This document shows positions 1 through 6,881 of a stretch of DNA of 6,881 nt, in pieces; position 1 is the first letter of the stretch; each line of letters starts with the position of its first letter. The DNA comes from Fibrobacter sp. (GTDB lineage Bacteria > Fibrobacterota > Fibrobacteria > Fibrobacterales > Fibrobacteraceae): positions 1-6,881 of the forward strand of contig JABUUR010000100.1 in assembly GCA_021443065.1 (NCBI GenBank), in the 5' to 3' direction. A program made the position numbers and the translations under genes. Below the pieces are notes generated by a model that saw nothing but the letters and a program-made list of their open reading frames with translations, searched no databases and was not told the origin of the DNA.

Positions 1-162
1 GCACCAGAGCCCGCACAGTCTCGCGCCCCGAGATTCGCTTTCTTGCAAATGTCCGCACCGGAGCCCGCGCAATCTTGTAACCCGAAATCTACACTCTTGT
101 GGCAGTCCGCACCAGAGCCCGTGCAATCTTGTAACCAGGAACTCACTCGGTCCAGTTCCGCA
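1..162 (-). repeat. 54-bp tandem repeat, about 3 copies, in frame in the GT2 gene
   Basis: Units begin at 1, 55 and 109, an exact 54-bp (18-codon) period. The first 28 bases of units 2 and 3 differ at only two places; unit 1 is more diverged, and the rest of each unit is variable. Read in the gene frame (minus strand), each unit gives (L/A)(Q/R)DC(A/T)GSGA followed by a variable stretch, in the units covered usually with a second cysteine. The array may continue left of the window, because unit 1 begins at base 1. Confidence 0.85.
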
Positions 163-575
163 CGTAAATTTGAGATGGCGCTTGCATCGAGACGCGTATC
201 GTTGTTCAACAGGCAAACAGCGTCAAACGACACTCCGTCTGAAATTAAACCGCGAATGGCGGCGTTGTTTGCTGCGCCAAAACCCAGGTTCTTTGTCTGT
301 GGGTAAACATGAATCTGCGGAAATTTTTCGGCGGGGAATTCCTTGCGGAGGTTTTCGACGGTGCCGTCAGTGCTCAAGTTGTCTGCGATGGCTATTACAA
401 ATCGCGGCGCGGTACCTAGTGAATTCGCAGTACCTAAGGCGGGTGCAGAATCCATACCAGGCGCGGATCTCATCTCGGGCGCAGTACCTAATAACGGTGC
501 CAGGTCCTGCAAACAGGCCTTGGTCATCTCCCACCCGTTGTAGGTCACCAGGACAATGGCTGTGGTTCTAGCCAT
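1..575 (-). CDS. GT2-family glycosyltransferase, 3' end beyond window, with in-frame repeats
   Basis: The gene starts at the ATG at 575-573 and stays open for 191 codons to the left edge, so the product is N-terminally complete and C-terminally cut by the window. A strong Shine-Dalgarno GGAAGG lies 6 bases before the ATG. The start overlaps the stop of the upstream GT4 gene in the string ATGGCTAG, which suggests co-translation. GT2 motifs appear in order: IVLVTYNGWE (residues 7-16), ADNLSTDGT (64-72), NLGFGAANNAAIR (96-108) and CLLNNDTRLD (121-130, the DXD-equivalent site). This is the pattern of rhamnosyltransferase-like GT2 enzymes that use nucleotide-sugar donors in polysaccharide assembly; the sugar cannot be told. 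Two insertions are odd. Residues 28-57 are five hexapeptide repeats between the first strand and the ADN motif. Residues 148-191 are 18-residue repeats with a DC(A/T)GSGA core. The motifs around them are intact, so the gene is probably functional. Confidence 0.9.
   Translation of the reverse strand, partial: MARTTAIVLVTYNGWEMTKACLQDLAPLLGTAPEMRSAPGMDSAPALGTANSLGTAPRFVIAIADNLSTDGTVENLRKEFPAEKFPQIHVYPQTKNLGFGAANNAAIRGLISDGVSFDAVCLLNNDTRLDASAISNLRAELDRVSSWLQDCTGSGADCHKSVDFGLQDCAGSGADICKKANLGARDCAGSG
405..494 (-). repeat. 18-bp tandem repeat, 5 copies, encoding a hexapeptide array
   Basis: Five consecutive 18-bp units, 405-422, 423-440, 441-458, 459-476 and 477-494, encode hexapeptides on the minus strand such as LLGTAP, GMDSAP and SLGTAP, with consensus xxx(S/T)A(P/N). 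On the plus strand three units share the core GCRGTACCTA. The array fills residues 28-57 of the GT2 protein, between the first beta strand/helix and the ADNLSTDGT motif, where related enzymes normally have only a short loop. Confidence 0.85.
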
Positions 576-1722
576 GGCAAACCTTCCAGAAAACACCCAT
601 GAGTTTTCGGGCTGAATTTTCCCAGGTGTAACGGGCTAGCAAAGTTTGTCGCTTATCCTCAAAATCCATAGAAACTTTCGCAAAACCCTCATGATCCAAA
701 CCACTCCAAAAATTTTCAACGGCACTTGCAATGGATTTGGCAGATGTAGCGTCAAAGTACCAGCCGCAATCTCCAAGGACGGTTTCCATGACAGATCCTT
801 TGGAGGTTAGCACCGGGGTGTTGCGGCTTAGGGCTTCCAGGGCGGGCAGGCCGAAACCCTCGTAAACTGAGGGGAATACAACGGCGGCGCTTTCCTTGTA
901 AAGTTCGCTTAGTTCCTGGTCAGAAACATAACCCTTGTGGCATATCTGGTCTGCCACGCTGGTGCATTGCATCAATGTCTTAAAGTTCTTGTTTTTCCAG
1001 CCCTTTGGCCCTGTCAAAACCAAGGGAACCACAACACCCTTGTGTTTAAGAATTTCCAGGGCGTGGATTAACGTGGGTAAGTTTTTGCGAGGTTCCAGGC
1101 TGCCTACAAACAGCAACTGTTTTTTGCGAATGGTTGCTGAAATTGAATTCTCGCCTGCGCAGTTCTCACCATAATTTTTTATGCAGTCCTCACCGAAATG
1201 TTTTTCTCCGTTCACGCCGCAATTTACCACTACAACTTTTTCCCTGTCTATTTTCGGATAGAAATGGAAGAGTTCACTTTGGGTAAAATCAGAAACAGGC
1301 ACGATTGCCGATGCTTTTTTTATGGATCTTGAACCGAAGGCTTTGTTAATCCACAGGACGGACTTTCGCATAGTCTTGGGAAACCGCTTGTACACAAAAT
1401 CATGGACCGTCAGCACCGACTTGATTTTTCCTAGCCCTTTTACGGGTATCGTTTGCTCCGGTCCCCATATAAGGTCAATTTTTTCTTGCTTCAGAATCCC
1501 GGGTAAAACTTGCTGTTGCCATAAGATTCCCGGCAACTTTGTCGAGGCCACCACGGAACGCCACCTGGGGTTGTTCAATGCGTAGTCAATGGGGCTGGGA
1601 GAGAACAGTACATAATCGTTGGTGTTGTCAATTTTTTGTAGTGCATCCAAGATGTTTCTGGTGTATCTTCCGATGCCGCTGTTGTTGGTTCGCAGACACT
1701 TGATGTCGATTCCTATGCGCAT
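568..1722 (-). CDS. GT4-family (group 1) glycosyltransferase
   Basis: This is a GT-B-fold retaining glycosyltransferase of 384 residues, a normal length for GT4. Visible motifs are GIGRY near the N-terminus (residues 16-20), VHDF (106-109), VSDFTQSEL (143-151), VVNCGVN opening the interdomain region, LLFVGSLEPRKNL (203-215), and the EX7E motif EGFGLPALE (288-296), whose two glutamates lie at the donor site. The family resembles mannosyl- or rhamnosyltransferases of O-antigen and capsule clusters, acting on the cytoplasmic side of the membrane; the exact sugar is not determinable. I take the ATG at 1722, giving a TGATG overlap with the upstream stop and AAGGA just ahead. A TTG at 1725 would add one residue. 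An unusual insertion at about residues 171-193 repeats GE(K/D/N) and GE(D/N)C units. The stop overlaps the start of the next GT2 gene. Confidence 0.93.
   Translation of the reverse strand: MRIGIDIKCLRTNNSGIGRYTRNILDALQKIDNTNDYVLFSPSPIDYALNNPRWRSVVASTKLPGILWQQQVLPGILKQEKIDLIWGPEQTIPVKGLGKIKSVLTVHDFVYKRFPKTMRKSVLWINKAFGSRSIKKASAIVPVSDFTQSELFHFYPKIDREKVVVVNCGVNGEKHFGEDCIKNYGENCAGENSISATIRKKQLLFVGSLEPRKNLPTLIHALEILKHKGVVVPLVLTGPKGWKNKNFKTLMQCTSVADQICHKGYVSDQELSELYKESAAVVFPSVYEGFGLPALEALSRNTPVLTSKGSVMETVLGDCGWYFDATSAKSIASAVENFWSGLDHEGFAKVSMDFEDKRQTLLARYTWENSARKLMGVFWKVCHG
1144..1212 (-). repeat. Short degenerate GE(D/N)C repeats in the GT4 gene
   Basis: On the plus strand, GCAGTTCTCACC (1159-1170) recurs as GCAGTCCTCACC (1183-1194), 24 bases or 8 codons apart, and TTCTCGCC/TTCTCACC recurs at 1148 and 1163, 15 bases apart. 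In the gene frame this makes GEKHF, GEDCIKNY, GENCA and GENSI in succession. The stretch lies between the VVNCG end of the N-terminal domain and the LLFVGSLEPRKN start of the C-terminal domain, a place where loop length is tolerated. Confidence 0.6.
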
Positions 1723-2666
1723 CAATCCTTACCCCATATTTTTTTTGCAAGAGGCAGGCCGATCAAGGTAAAAAGAATCCGCTTTGCCGTAGTCAACATG
1801 GGCGCTTCCAGGAACAGGTATTTTTTATTTCTCAATACCCAGAAGATTTCATCCAGCACAAGCATTTTGCTCATGCGTTGCTTTGTTATGGATAAAAGCC
1901 TTTGCGCAAAGGAAATTTCGCTATCCGTAAGTTTGAGGAGGGTGAGATTTTCGATGATTGTCAACATCCAAACTTCCTGGAGGCGCAGGGTCTTGCTCAT
2001 TGAAAAATTCTTTTTTCCGCCTACGGCGTTCCCACCGTGAATTCGGTACTGCACCACTCTTTCGGGTATCGCTTTGATGCCTCCGTTTCTTTCGGCAATC
2101 ATGGCAATCCACCGGTCGTGTACCGATACTCCGTCTGGAATGGGGAGGATTACATTCAAGAGTTTAGCCTTGAACATACAGAGGCATCCGGTCACATGGT
2201 TTATTCCTGCAATCTGGTGCTTGATGGTTGTTTTCAAGTTGATGTGGGAATCTGCTCTCCAGGATTCCGCGGTAACGTTCCCGTTTTCATCGATAACTTG
2301 TGCGTCTCCAAAAATCAGGCTGGGGACCGTACCGATTTCTTTTTCAAGAATGCTCAACTTGTGGGGGAGCCAAATATCGTCTTGGTCTGCCAGGGCCACA
2401 AGGTCTTCGGGTTGTAACTTCTCTTTGGCTATTTCCAGGGCCTTTGAAAAAGCCTCACGATGTCCTTGATTTTTTGGAGAAAAGGTAATTTGCAAGGGTA
2501 ACTTTGAGGTGTAGTTCTTGAGAATCTGGGCAGTGGAATCCGTCGATCCGTCATCTACGGCGATAATCATGTCTGCGGGCCTGGACTGCGCCACAAGAGA
2601 ATCCAGCATCTGTGCCAGATACTTTTCTCCATTGTAGGTCGCAAGGACTATGCAGATTTTAGCCAT
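1722..2666 (-). CDS. GT2-family glycosyltransferase (rhamnosyltransferase-like)
   Basis: The product is a 314-residue GT-A-fold, inverting GT2 enzyme. Motifs are ATYNGEKYL (residues 9-17), VDDGSTDST (37-45, nucleotide binding), LADQDDIW (92-99, metal-binding DXD-type site), VTGCLCMF (158-165), HDRW (183-186, the usual place of the catalytic acidic residue) and YRIHGGNAVG (207-216). This set is typical of the GT2 subgroup annotated as rhamnosyl- or alpha-glycosyltransferases in O-antigen and exopolysaccharide clusters. The start is the ATG at 2666; no clear Shine-Dalgarno precedes it. It is the first gene of the minus-strand run, and its TGA overlaps the ATG of the following GT4 gene by one base, so the two are probably translationally coupled. 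The C-terminal 90 or so residues are basic and partly hydrophobic and may lie against the membrane. The donor and acceptor sugars are unknown. Confidence 0.93.
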   Translation of the reverse strand: MAKICIVLATYNGEKYLAQMLDSLVAQSRPADMIIAVDDGSTDSTAQILKNYTSKLPLQITFSPKNQGHREAFSKALEIAKEKLQPEDLVALADQDDIWLPHKLSILEKEIGTVPSLIFGDAQVIDENGNVTAESWRADSHINLKTTIKHQIAGINHVTGCLCMFKAKLLNVILPIPDGVSVHDRWIAMIAERNGGIKAIPERVVQYRIHGGNAVGGKKNFSMSKTLRLQEVWMLTIIENLTLLKLTDSEISFAQRLLSITKQRMSKMLVLDEIFWVLRNKKYLFLEAPMLTTAKRILFTLIGLPLAKKIWGKD

Positions 2667-2697
2667 GGTTTAAATTTACAAAATGAAAGGAAAATAA

Positions 2698-2703
2698 ATT
2701 ATA
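2698..2703 (-). promoter_or_regulatory. Possible -10 element of the minus-strand glycosyltransferase run
   Basis: A perfect TATAAT is read on the minus strand 31 bases before the ATG at 2666, in an AT-rich divergent gap. I see no convincing -35 hexamer at the usual distance (the minus strand reads AGAGCT there), so the call rests on the -10 match and position alone. Confidence 0.3.
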
Positions 2704-2732
2704 AAACCTCTACAGCATTCAGCTCTTAGAAC

Positions 2733-2740
2733 TATATTTG
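2733..2740 (+). promoter_or_regulatory. TATATTTG, possible promoter -7/-10 element
   Basis: TATATTTG fits the TAnnTTTG -7 consensus known from Bacteroidota. It ends only 4 bases before the GTG start at 2745, so a transcript from it would be nearly or fully leaderless. No TTTG is found at the expected -33 position. An alternative further upstream is TTTACA (2675-2680) with TTATAA (2699-2704), an 18-base spacing. Confidence 0.25.
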
Positions 2741-2744
2741 AACT

Positions 2745-3890
2745 GTGATAAACATAAAAAAAATATTATTTGTCTGCGACAAGAACGAATGTACCAGTTT
2801 TGGACGTCTTACCCTGAATCTGGTGAAGGCTGTGGCACCTGAATTTGAAGCCCACGTGCTTTGGCTTAAAACACCGAAGTTTTTCCCCGAAAAGTCAAGG
2901 GGGGGCTACCAGGTGGACTACGTCTCCCACGAAGTGTGGGGAAGGTCGCTCTATACCGGTTTTGCTTCCTTTCGTGGGCCGTTAAAGAAAGTCATCGCCA
3001 ATGTTGCGCCCGACGTGGTTTTCTTCATCCGTCCGGAACTTGGATTCCTTGTTCCTCTGGCCAAACGTGCTGCCGAGAAAGCAAATTCGAACGCGCAGAC
3101 AGTGATGTTCGTACACGACACCTTCGCAGAAACCCTCTACCCAGGCAGCTTCAAGTTCAAGTTGTTGAACATGTTCTACATCAAGGACTGCGTAAAGGCT
3201 GATTCATTTGTCTATAATTCCCGCTGGACCCGTGACGAAGCCGCAAAGCATTTCGGACCAAAGATGGGGGAGGCTCGCGGCGCAGTCATTGGCTGCCCCA
3301 TAGATCGTGAGTTGTTCAACAAGCCTGCAGAGGCCATATCGCAACAAGAAAAGGCCGCCTTCCGCAAAAAGATGGGCATCCGCAATTATTACGGAATGTG
3401 TGTCAATGTGAGTCTGGACGAACCGCGCAAGAACATCGACACTTTCTTTGAAATGGCTAGGCTGCGGCCAGATGTGGCCTTTGTCCGCATCGGGAAAACC
3501 TCCCAGCGGATGACCGACATCATCAATGCAAAAAAACTGTATAACGTTTTCCATTTGGAACGTCTGGCAGCCCCGGAGCTTCGTGAACTTTACCGTCATG
3601 CCGATTTGATTGTCTATCCGTCCCTCTTGGAAGGATTCGGGCTTCCGCCCATCGAGGCGGTTGCCTGCGGAACGCCTGCGCTCTGCGCCGCCACCTCTGC
3701 CGTCAAGGAGAATATGGAAGGTGTATGCCCCTTGGTGGATTCGCCCACCGATGCCGAGGCCTACGCCAAGGTCATCGACCGGGTTTTGGCAGGTGAAAAC
3801 GTCATTAACGAAAATGCGGCCCAAGCTTTGCTGGACCGCTGCTCCATGGAATCCTTCAGCAAGCGTGTTCTGGAATTTATCCGCAGATAA
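2745..3890 (+). CDS. GT4-family (group 1) glycosyltransferase
   Basis: The product is 381 residues, a two-domain GT-B glycosyltransferase. The N-terminal domain starts with KKILFVCDKNE and has SFGRLTLNL (residues 18-26) in place of the usual glycine-rich acceptor loop, then VHDTF (123-127) and YNSRWTRDEA (157-166). The C-terminal domain has VNVSLDEPRKNIDTF (220-234) and the EX7E motif EGFGLPPIE (296-304), followed by VACGTPAL, the usual GT4 donor-site region. The start is a GTG at 2745. No ATG lies near it in frame and the conserved first strand begins at once, so GTG is the only reasonable start, although no Shine-Dalgarno is visible. It diverges from the other three glycosyltransferase genes across 78 bases and probably belongs to the same polysaccharide locus. 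It lacks the in-frame repeats seen on the other side. The sugar specificity is unknown. Confidence 0.92.
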   Translation: MINIKKILFVCDKNECTSFGRLTLNLVKAVAPEFEAHVLWLKTPKFFPEKSRGGYQVDYVSHEVWGRSLYTGFASFRGPLKKVIANVAPDVVFFIRPELGFLVPLAKRAAEKANSNAQTVMFVHDTFAETLYPGSFKFKLLNMFYIKDCVKADSFVYNSRWTRDEAAKHFGPKMGEARGAVIGCPIDRELFNKPAEAISQQEKAAFRKKMGIRNYYGMCVNVSLDEPRKNIDTFFEMARLRPDVAFVRIGKTSQRMTDIINAKKLYNVFHLERLAAPELRELYRHADLIVYPSLLEGFGLPPIEAVACGTPALCAATSAVKENMEGVCPLVDSPTDAEAYAKVIDRVLAGENVINENAAQALLDRCSMESFSKRVLEFIRR

Positions 3891-3897
3891 TCACCGT

Positions 3898-4578
3898 CTA
3901 TTTTTTCCAGACGCCAATCAGGCTTTTATTCTTGCGCAGGGCGAGCCATAAAGTGGGCCATATCAGAATTAGGTCGCGTATCAGGCTGGTCCAGGCTTCG
4001 GCCTTGTCCTGTGCGCCTTCCAACTCAAAGCACCCACAGGTAATGCCCAGGTCGTTCCACAAGGCCCAGGCCAGGGCGATAATGAAACTGACGAACATCC
4101 AGAATATGGCGAAAGCGGACTCCTTGACCCATGGGGTAAAGATCATGGCTAGGCCAAACCACAACTCAAACTGAGGGTAGACCAGCGCAAAGAAATTATT
4201 GATGAAATCCAAATGCAGTGCCGAGAAGAACTGGTACTGGGCAACCAGAGTTGCAAACTGGTGTGGATCCTGGATTTTGAAAATGCTTGCAAAAATGAAC
4301 ATGCCGCCAATGCCTACGCGGAACAGGGTTTCCAGGGCGCGTATGGCAAAGTCCTTTTGCAACCTGTAGGCAGGTACAATCAGGGCACATGCGACGATGA
4401 CAGCTCCAAGCCCCACGTGAATATTGTAGCGGTAGGCCTTGGGCCAAAGATCGTTAAGCCAGTCCTGGTCGGTAAATGTCAAAAAAGATTCCGGGAACGA
4501 GATTTCGGCAACGCCGATGGCTACAAGAACGGAGGCTATCGAGAGTAAAACAGCAGAGATTATGGTATTCTTTTTCAT
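3898..4578 (-). CDS. MauE/DoxX-family membrane protein
   Basis: This is a 226-residue integral membrane protein with about six hydrophobic segments (near residues 5-25, 55-71, 84-100, 128-148, 155-175 and 199-214). The central part, LFRVGIGGMFIFASIFKI (85-102) followed by DPHQFATLVAQY, and the later GITCGCFE (178-185), match the MauE/DoxX pattern, in which a CGCF-type pair sits at the end of a membrane helix. Members are tied to periplasmic redox chemistry, such as MauE in methylamine dehydrogenase maturation, but the role of most homologues is unknown. The cysteines are C181 and C183. The N-terminal 50 residues, one membrane segment plus a polar loop, exceed the usual four-helix family core. 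The ATG at 4578 has GGAG 8 bases upstream and overlaps the preceding stop as TGATG. The stop lies 7 bases from that of the convergent GT4 gene. Confidence 0.85.
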   Translation of the reverse strand: MKKNTIISAVLLSIASVLVAIGVAEISFPESFLTFTDQDWLNDLWPKAYRYNIHVGLGAVIVACALIVPAYRLQKDFAIRALETLFRVGIGGMFIFASIFKIQDPHQFATLVAQYQFFSALHLDFINNFFALVYPQFELWFGLAMIFTPWVKESAFAIFWMFVSFIIALAWALWNDLGITCGCFELEGAQDKAEAWTSLIRDLILIWPTLWLALRKNKSLIGVWKK

Positions 4579-4766
4579 CAGAGAATCTCCGCAGGTTTTG
4601 CTAGAACATCCTGGCTTCCGATCCAGTCTACGGATTTATCTTTGTCCACACGGATGTTGTTGACAACGGCTAGAGCTGTGCAAAAGGCGGCAATGCCAAT
4701 AAGTACAATCCAGTTTAATGATTTTAAATAATTCTTTGTCCAATCAAAAATTTTTTTCATATCCAT
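4578..4766 (-). CDS. Small single-pass membrane protein, function unknown
   Basis: The product is 62 residues from the ATG at 4766 (MDMKK); the ATG at 4760 (MKK) is an alternative. An in-frame start further out, at 4826, would run across the divergent promoter region and looks unlikely. The N-terminal 18 residues are basic and polar. Residues 19-36 form one membrane helix (NWIVLIGIAAFCTALAVV), and a 26-residue tail follows, probably periplasmic by the positive-inside rule. The last codons overlap the start of the MauE/DoxX-type gene as TGATG, so the two are very likely co-translated and may be partners. The NNIRVDKDKSVDWIG stretch after the helix recalls the segment that follows the anchor in membrane-bound rhodanese-like proteins often found beside DoxX/MauE genes, but no rhodanese domain is present. 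That resemblance is from memory and weak. I do not recognise the family. Confidence 0.7.
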   Translation of the reverse strand: MDMKKIFDWTKNYLKSLNWIVLIGIAAFCTALAVVNNIRVDKDKSVDWIGSQDVLAKPAEIL

Positions 4767-4768
4767 AA

Positions 4769-6565
<1,797 letters not shown>

Positions 6566-6635
6566 AAAACGTTCTCATCTGGGCATAACCCACTGTCATC
6601 CCGGCCTCCGCGCCGGGACCTCCACCTTCTTTATA

Positions 6636-6669
6636 TGTCATCCCGGCCTCCGCGCCGGGATCACCTTTT
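6636..6669 (+). terminator. REP hairpin followed by a T run, possible terminator
   Basis: The 8-bp arms ATCCCGGC/GCCGGGAT around CTCCGC (6640-6661) are followed after 4 bases by TTTTT (6666-6670). It lies about 75 bases past the thiC stop and has the shape of an intrinsic terminator, with a somewhat longer gap between stem and T run than ideal. Confidence 0.3.
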
Positions 6670-6694
6670 TGATGTCATCCCGTGCTTGACCTAA

Positions 6695-6728
6695 TGTCAT
6701 CCCGGGCTTGACCCGGGATCACCTTTTT
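6695..6728 (+). terminator. Second REP hairpin followed by a T run, possible terminator
   Basis: The 8-bp arms ATCCCGGG/CCCGGGAT around CTTGA (6699-6719) are followed by CACC and TTTTT (6724-6728). The stem is GC-rich and perfect. It could back up the copy at 6636 in ending the thiC transcript, or simply be a REP copy with this linker. Confidence 0.3.
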
Positions 6729-6845
6729 GACTGTCATCCCGGCCTTGACCCACTGTCATCCCGGGCTTGACCCGGGATCTCCACCTTCTTTATATTTCAT
6801 CCCGGCCTAAGCCTGCCCTGGACTTGCCCCGGGGAGCCGGGATCC

Positions 6846-6881
6846 TTCAATCCGCAGGGTCGCTGAATAAGCTTACACGCA
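6846..6881. other. Non-repeat flank after the REP array, nothing identified
   Basis: The last 36 bases are outside the palindromes. I see no start, no clear end of a gene and no motif here. A gene on either strand could begin or end just beyond the edge. Confidence 0.4.

Larger units (their letters stand above)
6573..6845. repeat. Array of REP-like GTCATCCCGG palindromes
   Basis: Seven recognisable copies start with TGTCATCCCG or a close variant: 6594-6620, 6636-6662, 6673-6691 (half), 6695-6720, 6732-6751 (half), 6754-6780 and 6796-6845 (long variant). A decayed half copy lies at 6573-6593. Full copies fold as hairpins of two kinds: ATCCCGGC/GCCGGGAT arms around CTCCGC, and ATCCCGGG/CCCGGGAT arms around CTTGA. 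Linkers are reused: CCACCTTCTTTATAT-type after copies at 6594 and 6754, and CACCTTTTTGA after copies at 6636 and 6695. Such elements are typical non-autonomous intergenic repeats. Translated, they give CHPGLRAG-type peptides, which are not real proteins. Confidence 0.9.

Noticed and set aside
1..162. A CRISPR array (about 31-base repeats with about 23-base spacers)
   Set aside because: There are only about three units, the conserved parts differ from one another, the spacers share sequence, and the period is an exact multiple of three lying in frame in a glycosyltransferase.
43..571. Plus-strand open frames across 43-571
   Set aside because: The minus-strand frame has GT2 motifs, a Shine-Dalgarno and tight coupling to its neighbour. 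The plus-strand translations show no motif.
6580..6592. TGGG-CATAA-CCCA hairpin as the thiC terminator
   Set aside because: The stem has only 4 base pairs and no T run follows. It is better explained as part of a decayed REP half copy.
6573..6845. An insertion sequence or integron-type array
   Set aside because: There is no transposase or integrase gene, no long terminal inverted repeats and no target duplication visible; the elements are short palindromes.

Overview
The window looks like chromosomal DNA of a Gram-negative, polysaccharide-producing bacterium. A Fibrobacter-type genome is my best guess, from the AT-rich gaps, the protein style and the GTCATCCCGG-type palindromes coding for CHPGLRAG when translated. 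This is a weak, pattern-based inference with no marker gene behind it. There are seven protein genes, no RNA genes and no transposase.

Positions 1-2666 hold a minus-strand run of three glycosyltransferase genes, transcribed right to left with overlapping ends: a GT2 enzyme (1722-2666), a GT4 enzyme (568-1722) and a second GT2 enzyme (1-575) that leaves the window at its left edge. The third is easy to miss because its stop codon lies outside the window, yet its start, Shine-Dalgarno site and GT2 motifs are clear. It carries two in-frame tandem repeats, five copies of a hexapeptide and about three copies of an 18-residue unit. Its GT4 neighbour has a related GE(D/N)C-rich insertion. A fourth glycosyltransferase (GT4, 2745-3890) runs the other way from a shared intergenic region. 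Together they look like part of a surface or capsular polysaccharide cluster.

Positions 3898-4766 hold a minus-strand gene pair joined by a TGATG overlap: a 62-residue single-pass membrane protein and a MauE/DoxX-type membrane protein with a CGC motif. The pair converges with the 2745-3890 gene at a gap of only 7 bases.

Positions 4862-6565 hold thiC, the HMP-phosphate synthase of thiamine biosynthesis, with its iron-sulphur and probable zinc ligands intact. It diverges from the membrane-protein pair. I see no TPP riboswitch in front of it.

Positions 6566-6881 contain no gene I can support. They hold an array of REP-like palindromes, seven recognisable copies plus one decayed half copy, several arranged as half-copy plus full-copy pairs. 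Some copies are followed by a T run and could end the thiC transcript.

The most unusual content is the set of in-frame repeats inside adjacent glycosyltransferase genes and the ordered structure of the REP array. I found no convincing new defence or mobile system.
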